In this document: in pieces, positions 1 through 8,229 of the stretch | Position numbering within the stretch: the stretch's first letter is position 1 | Layout of the letters: the number at the start of each line of letters is the position of its first letter | Assembly: GCA_964370775.1 (NCBI GenBank) | Contig: CAYJKT010000024.1 | Coordinates: forward strand, 1-41,861 | Origin: SIG603 sp964370775 | GTDB taxonomy: Bacteria > Bacillota > Clostridia > Oscillospirales > Acutalibacteraceae | Direction of reading: 5' to 3' | Length of the DNA: 41,861 nt | Notes under the pieces: generated by a model | What the model was told of the DNA's origin: nothing | Seen by the model: only the letters and a program-made list of their open reading frames with translations | Databases searched by the model: none | Translations under genes and position numbers: made by a program

Positions 1-59
1 TTATTCTTTTTTGTAGGCTCTTTTTTACCACCCCAACTTTTATTATAGAGCCAGAATAA
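1..59. repeat. Interrupted inverted repeat at the left window edge
   Basis: TTATTCT (1-7) is the reverse complement of AGAATAA (53-59), and GGCTCT (16-21) is the reverse complement of AGAGCC (47-52), giving two nested arms separated by an 8-nt bulge on the left side. Read on the minus strand the inner part begins GGCTCT and contains GTTGGGGTGG, which reminds me of terminal sequences of ISL3-family insertion sequences. No transposase is in the window, so this could be an element end, a remnant, or only a hairpin. Confidence 0.3.
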
Positions 60-61
60 CA

Positions 62-108
62 AAAAAGACCTGTAGTTGATGATTTTCACCATTTACTACA
101 GGTCTTTT
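62..108 (-). terminator. Rho-independent terminator of the uracil permease gene
   Basis: A 14-bp perfect stem (63-76 with 95-108, core GACCTGTAGT/ACTACAGGTC) is followed on the minus strand by a run of six T. It lies about 45 bp past the permease stop codon. The plus-strand side also ends in TTTT, so it may work in both directions. Confidence 0.85.
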
Positions 109-153
109 AATTTTGTAAAAGAATTTGCTTAATATTTAATATATCTTTACTTA

Positions 154-1581
154 TTATTCTGCTTGGTCGTGGTGAGGTTTTCTCTCAGCCACAAGCTCGT
201 CTTCGTCAACGATATGAGCAACAAAACCGTGGTCGTTAGCTTTTTTCTCTGGTAATACTAGGTTAAGAATAATACCTACGATAATTCCTAAACCGATGCC
301 ACTAAAGCTGAATATCTCTGTACCAATTTTTGCTCCACCCATTGCAAGAACAAGCATAACTGCTGCTAAGCAAAGGTTTCTGTTTTTTGTAAAGTCAACG
401 TGATTTTCAACCAAAGTTCTTAAACCAACAGAAGCTATCATACCGTAAAGCACGATACATGCGCCGCCTAAAACTGCATCTGGCACTGTGTCGATAACTC
501 CAATTGCTTTGCCAAAGAAGCTTAAAATAATTGCGATAACCGCTGCTATTCTTAAAGAAACTGGGTTGTAGTTGCCAGTTGCTGCTAAAACAGCTGTGTT
601 CTCTGAATATGTTGTGTTAGGTGGTGCACCAACCATACCAGCAAACATAGTCGCTAAACCGTCGCCAAGCATTGTTCTGTGCATACCAGGTTTTTTAACA
701 AAGTTTTTGCCAACAACTGCGCCGTTAGCATATACATCACCAACATGCTCAACACAAGATACTATTGCAATCGGTGCAACAATTCCTATAGCAGCAATAT
801 TGAAGCTAGGTAAAATGAACTTAGGTACTTCTATCCATGCTTTTGAAGCAATTATAGATGTGTCCATTAATGAAGCAGGTGCAATGCCTGTTGAAGTTAG
901 GATAAGTGTTAGGAAGTATCCTAAAACCAATGCGATAAAGATAGAAGACATTTTTAGCAAGCCTTTTCCATAGCTTGATAAAATGATAGCTGTTAAGCAA
1001 ACCACACCAGCGATTATCCAAGCCCAAACATAAGTAGGCATTGCGTAGCCCTCTGTAAACGGAGACAACGCACCGTCAGCTGTGTATTGTGTTTGAATGT
1101 TGTTGATAGCAGCGCTAGACAGGTTAAGTCCAATCAAAGCGATACCAACACCACGCACAACCGGTGGGAAAAGCTTATCGATAAATCCTGTACCAAATAG
1201 TTTGATTAGCAATGATACTATAAGATAAAACGCACCAGCAGCGATAACGCCACCCATTGCAGCAGATACTTGTTGTTCGTAAGTATCACCAAAGGCTGGG
1301 TTACCGATTATTGAGGCAAGTGCTGCTATAAATGCAAACGAACTACCTAAGAAAGTTGGCATTCTACCACCTGTGCAAACGTGGAAAATAAGTGTGCCAA
1401 CACCAGCAGAAAACAGTGCAACACCAACATCTAGTCCTGTTAAAATAGGAACAAGAATTGTAGCGCAAGACATAGCAAACGCATGTTGAAAACCAAGTGC
1501 CATAGCTTTTTTAGCACCTAGTTTTGGGTAATCTTTAGCATACGGAAATAGCAAAAGATTAAGTTTTGTAAAGATATTCAT
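154..1581 (-). CDS. uraA: Uracil/xanthine permease, NCS2 family
   Basis: This is a 475-residue, very hydrophobic inner-membrane protein of the nucleobase:cation symporter-2 family, which takes up uracil (some members xanthine) with protons. The NCS2 signatures are visible: GFQHAFAMSCATILVPILTG near the N terminus, the GSSFAF segment near residue 80, and PPNTTYSENTAVLAATG around 320, matching the family motif with its substrate-contacting region. Length is slightly above UraA/PyrP (about 430) because of a charged C-terminal tail ending in DELVAERKPHHDQAE. A strong AGGAGG site precedes the ATG. It stands alone, with its own promoter and terminator. Similarity to UraA favours uracil over xanthine, but specificity is inferred; no PyrR-type leader was recognised upstream. 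Confidence 0.88.
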   Translation of the reverse strand: MNIFTKLNLLLFPYAKDYPKLGAKKAMALGFQHAFAMSCATILVPILTGLDVGVALFSAGVGTLIFHVCTGGRMPTFLGSSFAFIAALASIIGNPAFGDTYEQQVSAAMGGVIAAGAFYLIVSLLIKLFGTGFIDKLFPPVVRGVGIALIGLNLSSAAINNIQTQYTADGALSPFTEGYAMPTYVWAWIIAGVVCLTAIILSSYGKGLLKMSSIFIALVLGYFLTLILTSTGIAPASLMDTSIIASKAWIEVPKFILPSFNIAAIGIVAPIAIVSCVEHVGDVYANGAVVGKNFVKKPGMHRTMLGDGLATMFAGMVGAPPNTTYSENTAVLAATGNYNPVSLRIAAVIAIILSFFGKAIGVIDTVPDAVLGGACIVLYGMIASVGLRTLVENHVDFTKNRNLCLAAVMLVLAMGGAKIGTEIFSFSGIGLGIIVGIILNLVLPEKKANDHGFVAHIVDEDELVAERKPHHDQAE

Positions 1582-1636
1582 CTTTTCCTCCTTTTTAAAT
1601 AACCCAAGTTTTGGATTATTTTGTAATATCTTATTG

Positions 1637-1665
1637 ATTTTATCATTTTATACAGTTTTTGTCTA
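1637..1665 (-). promoter_or_regulatory. Promoter of the uracil permease gene
   Basis: On the minus strand TAGACA (-35, 1660-1665) and TAAAAT (-10, 1637-1642) are separated by 17 bp, about 55 bp upstream of the start codon. Confidence 0.5.
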
Positions 1666-1736
1666 TAGTAAAAGAATATAAAAATATGCTTATTAGCAAA
1701 CTTTGTGATAAAAGTATTTATTTTTAGAAAATATTA

Positions 1737-1745
1737 TGGTATAAT
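1737..1745 (+). promoter_or_regulatory. Extended -10 promoter for the VanY-like gene
   Basis: TGGTATAAT is an extended -10 box about 30 bp before the GTG start at 1776. No good -35 box is present, as expected for an extended -10 promoter. Confidence 0.45.
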
Positions 1746-1775
1746 AACTAGAAATGTAAAAAAAGGAGCGATAGC

Positions 1776-2636
1776 GTGCATAAAGTGAAGCGAGTAAAAC
1801 TCACACCCAAATATGGCTCGTATGGCAAAATAAAAAAGAAACAGCGTTTAGATATGGATGCTAGGTTGCACCAGATTGGAGTTGCCAGAACAATTACAGG
1901 CGTGTTAGTTGTTGTGTTTTTATGCTTTGGTGCATATTTGGTAACAAGCAGATTTATTATCCCAAACATAGTAGGAGAAAGCGAACCTGTTGATGTGGAA
2001 AAAGCTATAACCAACGAAAACCCTGATGTTCTAGTTATTGAAAAAGAGTATTTAGAATATGACGTTATGGGTTTACCTATATATAATGATGATGAAGTCC
2101 TTTTTGAAGTAAGCCCTGACAACCCATTGCCAGAAGATTACGAGATAGAGCTTGAAAGAGTTCTTGGTGTTCAGGTAAACTCTAAAATGTCACAAGCTTT
2201 AAGAGCTTTAGATGCTGCTGCGACAGAAGACGGCTTTACCTTAAATGTAATTCAAGGCTATGTAACCCCAGGCGAGCAAGAACAGCTTTATAATTCAAGG
2301 GTACAAGACCTAGAGATATACGACGGTTATACATCTATAATGGCAGAGGCTAGTGCTGAGTTTTTCACACCTAAGCCTAATGAGAGCGATATTCAAACAG
2401 GCTTTCTAATAAAGCTCGATGGAGCACCAGACACGTTCAAAAATCAACCGATTTATACATGGCTAGTCGAAAATGCTGCGACTTATGGATTTATTTTCCG
2501 TTACCCAGAGGGCAAAGAAGACGATACTGGACACGTGACGGACCTAACTGTTTTAAGATATGTTGGTATGGACGCAGCGATTGAAATGCGACAATTATCT
2601 ATGAGCTTTGAGGAATATTTGACTTACATGAAATAA
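1776..2636 (+). CDS. Membrane-anchored VanY/M15-like protein with degenerate active site
   Basis: A 286-residue protein starting at GTG, with AAGGAG at 1763-1768. A basic N-terminal tail, one membrane segment (about residues 37-58) and an extracellular domain resemble D-alanyl-D-alanine carboxypeptidases of family M15 (VanY). Fold-level motifs survive: RVQDLEIYDGYTS, the FRYPEGKEDDTG stretch at 241-252 and RYVG at 261-264. The metal site does not. In the place of SxHxxGxAxD the protein reads SDIQTGFLIK (204-213), so the zinc-binding His and Asp are Ile206 and Lys213. In place of ExxH it reads DLTV (256-259), so the catalytic Glu is Asp and the last His ligand is Val. The reading frame is intact. 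I infer a non-catalytic wall-binding or regulatory role, not peptidase activity. Confidence 0.75.
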   Translation: MHKVKRVKLTPKYGSYGKIKKKQRLDMDARLHQIGVARTITGVLVVVFLCFGAYLVTSRFIIPNIVGESEPVDVEKAITNENPDVLVIEKEYLEYDVMGLPIYNDDEVLFEVSPDNPLPEDYEIELERVLGVQVNSKMSQALRALDAAATEDGFTLNVIQGYVTPGEQEQLYNSRVQDLEIYDGYTSIMAEASAEFFTPKPNESDIQTGFLIKLDGAPDTFKNQPIYTWLVENAATYGFIFRYPEGKEDDTGHVTDLTVLRYVGMDAAIEMRQLSMSFEEYLTYMK

Positions 2637-2655
2637 AATATGACTAAAAAGTTGA

Positions 2656-2683
2656 TATTTTAACATTATTTTTGGTTAAAATA
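2656..2683 (+). terminator. AT-rich hairpin after the VanY-like gene
   Basis: TATTTTAAC (2656-2664) and GTTAAAATA (2675-2683) form a 9-bp stem with a 10-nt loop, 20 bp after the stop codon. It is GC-poor and is followed by A rather than T residues, so terminator activity is doubtful. Confidence 0.25.
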
Positions 2684-2701
2684 AAAAAATTATAAAATAG
2701 C

Positions 2702-2730
2702 TTGCAATTTACAAATATATGTGTTATAAT
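2702..2730 (+). promoter_or_regulatory. Promoter of rpmE
   Basis: TTGCAA (2702-2707), 17-bp spacer, TATAAT (2725-2730), with a TGT extended -10 triplet at 2722-2724. The 5' leader to the start codon is about 55 nt. Confidence 0.7.
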
Positions 2731-2790
2731 TTTCAGTGTTAATTTGGCACAGTATCTTTAAGAATACAGCTGAAAGAGGTGACATGAGAA

Positions 2791-2994
2791 ATGAAAGAAA
2801 GTATACACCCTAATTACCAACAAACAACCATTAAATGTGCTTGCGGAACTGTTATCGATACAGCTTCTACTAGACAAGATATTAAAGTGGAAATTTGTTC
2901 AAAATGCCATCCATTCTATACAGGTAAACAAAAACTGATAGATGCTAGCGGTCGTGTTGATATGTTCAACAAACGTTACGGCGCTAAAAAATAA
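2791..2994 (+). CDS. rpmE: Ribosomal protein L31, zinc-binding type
   Basis: A 67-residue large-subunit protein located at the central protuberance. It begins MKESIHPNYQ and has the four cysteines of the zinc (C+) form: KCACG (Cys16, Cys18) and CSKCHPFYTGKQ (Cys36, Cys39), so it is not the zinc-free YtiA type. It is monocistronic, with a promoter 60 bp upstream and a terminator 20 bp downstream. The ATG at 2784 is out of frame; AAAGAGGTGA at 2773-2782 places the start at 2791. Confidence 0.97.
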   Translation: MKESIHPNYQQTTIKCACGTVIDTASTRQDIKVEICSKCHPFYTGKQKLIDASGRVDMFNKRYGAKK

Positions 2995-3013
2995 ATTATG
3001 TTTATACAAAACC

Positions 3014-3041
3014 CAGGCGGTGCATTAGTACCGCCTGTTTT
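3014..3041 (+). terminator. Rho-independent terminator of rpmE
   Basis: CAGGCGGT (3014-3021) pairs with ACCGCCTG (3030-3037) across an 8-nt loop and is followed by TTTTG. Confidence 0.85.
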
Positions 3042-3074
3042 GTGCTATATAGGAAAAATATGATTTGAGGTATT

Positions 3075-3701
3075 ATGGATTATATTACAGTTAAAAATTA
3101 TGGAACAGACTTTTTTACAGAGAAAAAATCTAAATTTATAGGCTATTGCAAACCTGTTAAAACCGAAGAAGAAGCCAAAGCTTTCATCGCAGAGATTAAA
3201 GCTAACCATAAAGATGCAAACCACAATGTTTGGGCATATAACTTACGTGATAGTGGCATTATGAGGTATTCTGATGACGGCGAGCCTCAAGGTACAGCTG
3301 GAATACCAATGCTAGAGGTTATGAAAAAGTCTGGAATTATAGATGCAGTTATAGTAGTCACAAGATATTTTGGCGGAATTATGCTTGGTGGTGGTGGACT
3401 TTTACGTGCGTATTCACACGGCGCAAGCATAGCTATAAAGTCAGCAAACCCTGTTTGCATGAAGCTTTGCACAGTAGCAAGCTTAAAATGTGACTACACA
3501 TATTACAACAAACTGCAAGAACTATTCGACAAAAATAATACCATGGTTGACGACACTGTTTTTGACGAGAGCGTAACTGTCTTTTTTCATGCATTGCCCA
3601 AAGACTTGGTTGAATTTAGCACCGATTTCTCTAACTTGACAAAAGGAAAAGGAGAAATAACAGAAATTTCTAGTGAATATAATGATTTTCCAATTAATTA
3701 A
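3075..3701 (+). CDS. YigZ/IMPACT family protein
   Basis: A 208-residue cytoplasmic protein of the UPF0029/IMPACT family (E. coli YigZ, B. subtilis YvyE). The two diagnostic stretches are present: DDGEPQGTAGIPMLEVM near residue 70 and VVTRYFGGIMLGGGGLLRAY near residue 98. The N-terminal IMPACT domain has a ribosomal S5 domain 2-like fold; the C-terminal 70 residues form the ferredoxin-like domain common in bacterial members. Family length is about 205. The eukaryotic homologue modulates the eIF2-alpha kinase GCN2; the bacterial role is not settled. A TGAGG site lies just before the ATG. It appears to be transcribed alone. Confidence 0.88.
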   Translation: MDYITVKNYGTDFFTEKKSKFIGYCKPVKTEEEAKAFIAEIKANHKDANHNVWAYNLRDSGIMRYSDDGEPQGTAGIPMLEVMKKSGIIDAVIVVTRYFGGIMLGGGGLLRAYSHGASIAIKSANPVCMKLCTVASLKCDYTYYNKLQELFDKNNTMVDDTVFDESVTVFFHALPKDLVEFSTDFSNLTKGKGEITEISSEYNDFPIN

Positions 3702-3740
3702 GAGTATTTTCGAGATATATGGTGTATAAGTTAAATAGAG

Positions 3741-3761
3741 AGTAAAATTGTATATTTTACT
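3741..3761. other. Hairpin between the yigZ-like gene and the dGTPase gene
   Basis: AGTAAAAT (3741-3748) pairs with ATTTTACT (3754-3761), loop 5 nt. It has no T run, so it may be a weak terminator or a leader structure of the downstream operon. Confidence 0.3.
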
Positions 3762-3798
3762 ATTTACCTAATTTTATTAAAAGAAATGGGGAATTAAC

Positions 3799-4812
3799 TT
3801 GAAAGATTTTGTAAACATAAAACAGCTTACTGAAGATATTGAAAAAGCAAGCTTAGCTGAATATGCTACCTTTTCTTCACAAAGTAAGGGTAGAGAAGTT
3901 GTGGAAAAAGACCATGATTTTAGAACAGATTTTCAACGAGACAGAGACAGGATTATTCACAGTAAATCTTTTAGACGATTGATGCACAAAACACAAGTTT
4001 TTTTATCCCCAGAGGGCGACCACTATAGAACTCGCCTAACTCACACTTTAGAGGTATCTCAAATTGCAAGAAGTATTTCAAGAGCTTTAAGATTAAATGA
4101 AGATTTAACTGAAGCTATCGCCTTAGGCCACGACTTAGGGCACACTCCTTTTGGACATGCTGGCGAACGTGCATTGAATGATATTTTACCAAAAGGTTTT
4201 AGGCACTACGAGCAAAGCGTTAGAGTGGTTCAAAAGCTTGAAAAAAACGGCAGAGGACTTAACCTCACTTACGAAGTTATCGACGGAATACTTAACCACA
4301 CAAAATCTGACACTGCGTTCACACCTGAGGGCAAAGTTGTTAGGTTCGCTGATAGAATTGCGTATATGAACCATGATATAGACGACGCTATTGAAGCAAA
4401 TGTGCTAACCGATAACGACATACCTACTATGGTAAAAGATGTTTTAGGGCGCACCAAAACGCAAAGAATTACTTCACTTATCACAAGCATAATCAAAAAT
4501 AGTGAAAATGGCACTATTAAAATGAGTGACGAAGTTTTTGAAGCCTATAACTTATTGCATAGATTTATGTATGACAGCGTGTACCTAAATCCTTACGCAA
4601 AAAAAGAAGAACAAAAAGTACCACATATAATAGAAGCTCTGTTCGACCATTTCTCTAAGATTGGCAATTTGCCACAAGACATGCTTGTGATTGCAGAGAG
4701 AGACGGAACAGACACAGCAGTTGCAGATTATATTGCTGGAATGACAGACAGATACGCCGTGTATTATTACGAAAAACTATTTATTCCAAAAAGTTGGAGT
4801 TTTGGAATGTAG
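3799..4812 (+). CDS. dgt: dGTPase-like HD-domain triphosphohydrolase
   Basis: A 337-residue member of the short dGTPase-like HD family, which hydrolyses dGTP or other dNTPs to nucleoside plus triphosphate. The metal site is visible: RTRLTHTLEVSQIARSIS (His82), then LGHDLGHTPFGHAGE (His111-Asp112, His115, His120), and an Asp in VVRFADRIAYMNHD near 185. The start is TTG at 3799, preceded by a weak GGGGA site; starting at residue 1 keeps the usual family length. It is first in the dgt-dnaG-rpoD cluster typical of Clostridia, 12 bp before dnaG. Substrate range is inferred from the family only. Confidence 0.85.
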   Translation: MKDFVNIKQLTEDIEKASLAEYATFSSQSKGREVVEKDHDFRTDFQRDRDRIIHSKSFRRLMHKTQVFLSPEGDHYRTRLTHTLEVSQIARSISRALRLNEDLTEAIALGHDLGHTPFGHAGERALNDILPKGFRHYEQSVRVVQKLEKNGRGLNLTYEVIDGILNHTKSDTAFTPEGKVVRFADRIAYMNHDIDDAIEANVLTDNDIPTMVKDVLGRTKTQRITSLITSIIKNSENGTIKMSDEVFEAYNLLHRFMYDSVYLNPYAKKEEQKVPHIIEALFDHFSKIGNLPQDMLVIAERDGTDTAVADYIAGMTDRYAVYYYEKLFIPKSWSFGM

Positions 4813-4824
4813 GGAAGGGATTAA

Positions 4825-6591
4825 ATGGCTATACCCGATTATTTTATACAAGAATTAAAGTCTAGAATTAGCATTGAAGATGTTGTTTCCTCCTATGTTT
4901 CTTTAAAGCGCAGAGGCAAAAATCTATTGGGTTTGTGCCCATTCCACGGAGAAAAAACACCGTCCTTTAATGTTAACACAGAGAACTCGTATTTTCACTG
5001 CTTTGGTTGTGGAGCAGGAGGAGATGCTATCACTTTTATAATGAGGATAGAAAACCTCGACTATGTTGAAGCAATCAAGTTTTTAGCAAATAGAGAAGGG
5101 CTCACTGTCCCTGAAAGTGGTGTCGATAACTCTTTATCTAAGTTAAGAACTAGAGTTTTAGAAATCAACCGAGAGACAGCAAGGTTTTATCACAGCGTTT
5201 TAATGTCCGAACAAGGCAAAGTTGGTTTAGATTATTTTAAAAGACGAGGCTTAGGTTTAAAACTGCTAAAAACTTTTGGCTTAGGTTTTGCACCTAGCGA
5301 CCGCTTTTCTTTGGTTAATCACTTAAAAAAACTTGGTTACACAAAAGATGAAATGGCAAGTGCAAACGTAGCTTTTTTATCTAAAAACGGCAACCCAGTC
5401 GATAGATTTGTCTCACGAGTGATGTTCCCTATTATCGATTTACGAGGCAATGTAGTAGCCTTTGGTGGAAGGGCACTTGGTGACGAAAAACCTAAGTACA
5501 TAAATTCATCAGACACACCTGTTTACAAGAAAAGTGCTGGACTGTTCGCCATGAACTTTGCTAAAAATGACCCAGATAACCTAATTTTAGCAGAGGGATA
5601 TATGGACGTTATCGCATTGCATGGCGCTGGCTTTAAAGGAGCAATTGCATCCCTTGGAACAGCGCTTACACTAGAACAAGCTAAGATTATTGCAAGGTAT
5701 GCAAACGAAGTGACTATATGTTACGACAGTGACGAAGCGGGGCAAAAAGCAACCGAGCGTGCCATACCAATTTTAAGAGATTGTGGCTTGAATATAAAGG
5801 TGCTTAAAGTGCCTGGCGGTAAAGACCCAGACGAATTTATTAGAAACAACGGCGAAAAAGGTCCTATACTTTTCAAGAAATTATTAGAAGCCAGTGGAAA
5901 CGATGTTGAATATAGGCTTATGAAGCTAAAAACAGAGATTAATCCTACTACTTCTCAAGATAAAGTTAAATATTTAACGAAAGCATGCGAGGTTTTAGCA
6001 GGAGTTGAAAATTCCATTGAAAAAAATGTATATGCTGGTAAACTTGCAGAAGAATTAAATGTAGATAAATCTGCGATTTTAGAGCAAGCTAACAAATATG
6101 AAAAAACAAAAAAACGTCAAAAAGCTACTGAACGAAACAAGCAAATGCAAAAAGAGATTAGTGGTGTGGGCGACAGAGTAAACCCAGAGAAATCCAAAAA
6201 TCGCAAGGTATCTTCTGCTGAGGAAGGAATAATAGCTTATATATTTATTCACCCTGACGGTTTAGAGTATTGCAAAAGAAATATTAACACAGACGATTTT
6301 TGCACTGCTTTTGCAAAAAAAGTGTACTCCATTTTGTGTGCAAAAGACATGCCAAATGGTGGTATTACAATTACAGATGTTGTAGCAGATTTTACATCTG
6401 CCGAGATTGAAAGCATAACAAAAACAATTGTTAGGTACTCTAGTGCGCTTATTACAAAAGAGGACGCTAACAGATATATAGATATCATTAAAAACGAGGG
6501 TAGATTTTATGCTACCGATGACATAATAAAGGCTGATGATGATGAATTGGCTGATTATTTTAAGAAATTAAGAGATAGAAAGCTTAATTAA
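4825..6591 (+). CDS. dnaG: DNA primase
   Basis: A 588-residue primase that makes RNA primers at the replication fork. Domains in order: CHC2 zinc finger (CPFH at 38-41, CFGC at 59-62), the catalytic core with FGGRALGDEKPKYINS near 215, TOPRIM motifs LAEGYMDV near 255 and CYDSDEAG near 300, then a C-terminal helicase-binding region. Length is close to B. subtilis DnaG (603). An AGGGAAGGG stretch precedes the ATG. It lies between the HD-domain gene and rpoD, so primase and main sigma factor are probably co-transcribed as in most Firmicutes. Confidence 0.97.
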   Translation: MAIPDYFIQELKSRISIEDVVSSYVSLKRRGKNLLGLCPFHGEKTPSFNVNTENSYFHCFGCGAGGDAITFIMRIENLDYVEAIKFLANREGLTVPESGVDNSLSKLRTRVLEINRETARFYHSVLMSEQGKVGLDYFKRRGLGLKLLKTFGLGFAPSDRFSLVNHLKKLGYTKDEMASANVAFLSKNGNPVDRFVSRVMFPIIDLRGNVVAFGGRALGDEKPKYINSSDTPVYKKSAGLFAMNFAKNDPDNLILAEGYMDVIALHGAGFKGAIASLGTALTLEQAKIIARYANEVTICYDSDEAGQKATERAIPILRDCGLNIKVLKVPGGKDPDEFIRNNGEKGPILFKKLLEASGNDVEYRLMKLKTEINPTTSQDKVKYLTKACEVLAGVENSIEKNVYAGKLAEELNVDKSAILEQANKYEKTKKRQKATERNKQMQKEISGVGDRVNPEKSKNRKVSSAEEGIIAYIFIHPDGLEYCKRNINTDDFCTAFAKKVYSILCAKDMPNGGITITDVVADFTSAEIESITKTIVRYSSALITKEDANRYIDIIKNEGRFYATDDIIKADDDELADYFKKLRDRKLN

Positions 6592-6609
6592 CAGATAGGA
6601 GAAAAGGGA

Positions 6610-7713
6610 ATGGCAAAGTTACCAACACAAGACAAAAAAACAGTTATTAGAGAATTGATTGAACTAGGAAAAGTTAAAGGTCAATTAACAACAAAAGAAA
6701 TCCTAGATGCACTAGGGGAATTGGATTTTGACCCAGAACAATTAGAGAAATTTTATGATAGCCTAGAGACTCACGGAATTGAGGTTATAGAAGACTTTGC
6801 AGAAATCATGATAACTGATGTAGAGATTGCAAAAGTTGTAGATTCAGGAGAGCAACTAGATGCAGGTATCGGCGCTGACGGTATCGCAATTGACGACCCA
6901 GTTAAAGTTTATCTAAAAGAAATTGGTAGAGTGCCACTTTTAACTCCAGAGGAAGAAATTAACCTAGCGATTGCTATTGCTGAAAACAAAGAATATGCTA
7001 AAAAAAGGCTAAGCGAAGCTAACCTAAGACTAGTTGTAAGTATTGCTAAAAGATATTTAGGAAGAGGTATGCAATTTTTGGATCTTATCCAAGAGGGTAA
7101 CCTAGGTCTTATTAAAGCTGTTGAGAAGTTCGACTATACAAAAGGCTTTAAGTTCTCTACTTATGCAACATGGTGGATAAGACAAGCTATTACAAGAGCG
7201 ATTGCCGACCAAGCTAGAACTATACGTATCCCAGTTCACATGGTTGAGACTATCAACAAAATCAAGAAAATTTCAAACCAATTGCTTCACCTTAACGGTC
7301 AAGAACCATCAGCTGAGGACATTGCAGATGTTATCGACATGCCAGTTGAAAAAGTTCGTGAGATTATGAGAGTTGCTCAAGAACCAATTTCTCTAGAGAC
7401 TCCAATTGGTGAAGAAGAAGACAGCCACCTAGGTGACTTTATTCCAGATGAAGAAGCACCAGCACCGGCAGAGGCTGCTTCTCACACACTTTTAAAGGAG
7501 ACTTTAGGTACAGTGCTTAACTCTTTAACAGAGCGTGAGGGCAAAGTTTTAAAACTAAGATTTGGTTTAGAAGACGGACGTTCAAGAACACTTGAAGAAG
7601 TTGGCAAAGAGTTTAATGTTACAAGGGAAAGAATTAGACAAATTGAAGCAAAAGCTTTAAGAAAACTACGTCACCCTAGCCGTAGCAAAAAGCTTAAAGA
7701 CTTCTTAGATTAA
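6610..7713 (+). CDS. rpoD: RNA polymerase primary sigma factor (sigma A)
   Basis: A 367-residue housekeeping sigma factor. Region 1.1 is short (residues 1-70). Region 1.2 is DDPVKVYLKEIGRVPLLTPEEE. Region 2 has the core-binding NLRLVVSIAKRY and the -10 recognition GFKFSTYATWWIRQAITRAI. Region 4.2 is RTLEEVGKEFNVTRERIRQIEAKALRKLRHP near the C terminus, a helix-turn-helix for the -35 box. No large insert between regions 1.2 and 2 is present, the Gram-positive form. An AGGAGAAAAGGG site precedes the ATG, 18 bp after dnaG. The TTGACA/TATAAT-like promoters in this window fit its expected specificity. Confidence 0.97.
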   Translation: MAKLPTQDKKTVIRELIELGKVKGQLTTKEILDALGELDFDPEQLEKFYDSLETHGIEVIEDFAEIMITDVEIAKVVDSGEQLDAGIGADGIAIDDPVKVYLKEIGRVPLLTPEEEINLAIAIAENKEYAKKRLSEANLRLVVSIAKRYLGRGMQFLDLIQEGNLGLIKAVEKFDYTKGFKFSTYATWWIRQAITRAIADQARTIRIPVHMVETINKIKKISNQLLHLNGQEPSAEDIADVIDMPVEKVREIMRVAQEPISLETPIGEEEDSHLGDFIPDEEAPAPAEAASHTLLKETLGTVLNSLTEREGKVLKLRFGLEDGRSRTLEEVGKEFNVTRERIRQIEAKALRKLRHPSRSKKLKDFLD

Positions 7714-7740
7714 TTATCCTAACACAGGAGGAAACAAAAT

Positions 7741-8163
7741 ATGCAAATGACTCTAGAAGCAAATTATGCTGTTAGGATAGTCGAACTGCTTGCCACACAC
7801 AGAGAAAAGTTAGATGCAAAAACTATAGCAGAACGCAGTGAAGTTCCAGTTAGGTTTGCATTAAAAATACTTAGAAAACTTGTTGAAGACGAGATAGTGC
7901 GTTCATACAAAGGATCTAAAGGTGGTTATCAGCTAAATCGAGAACCAAAAGACATTACTTTTAAAGACGTTATTGAGTCGGTAGAGGGTGAATTTATGCT
8001 TAGTCGATGTCTTGACAAAGACTATTGCAACAGAACCACACATTGTCATTTACACTGCATTTATGCAGAGATAACAAACGATTTTCGTAGCAAATTAGAT
8101 GACTATAATTTTGGAAATGTGTACACACCTAAAGAAGTGTCCGATAAAAAGGACAGCAAATAG
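7741..8163 (+). CDS. Rrf2-family regulator with an IscR-type cluster ligand set
   Basis: A 140-residue Rrf2-family transcription factor. The N-terminal winged helix (LEANYAVRIVELLA ... TIAERSEVPVRFALKILRKL) and the wing motif YKGSKGGYQL are typical. The cysteines are Cys90, Cys96, Cys102 and Cys106, with His105. The spacing Cys-x5-Cys-x5-Cys-x2-His equals that of the [2Fe-2S] ligands Cys92, Cys98, Cys104, His107 in E. coli IscR, so a redox or iron-sulfur sensing role is likely. It is not CymR-like, which lacks these cysteines. AGGAGG at 7726-7731 sets the start, 27 bp after rpoD. No isc or suf genes are in the window; targets are unknown. Confidence 0.85.
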   Translation: MQMTLEANYAVRIVELLATHREKLDAKTIAERSEVPVRFALKILRKLVEDEIVRSYKGSKGGYQLNREPKDITFKDVIESVEGEFMLSRCLDKDYCNRTTHCHLHCIYAEITNDFRSKLDDYNFGNVYTPKEVSDKKDSK

Positions 8164-8229
8164 TGTATAATATAAATATAAGATAAGTTCTTTACATAAT
8201 ATATAATGAATATTAATTAGGAGGATACT

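Noticed and set aside
8164..8229. Promoter with LexA control for recA
   Set aside because: TATAAT occurs at 8166 and 8202 but no -35 fits at 16-18 bp, and no GAAC-N4-GTTC type box is present; recA may be read from upstream or from a promoter I cannot define.
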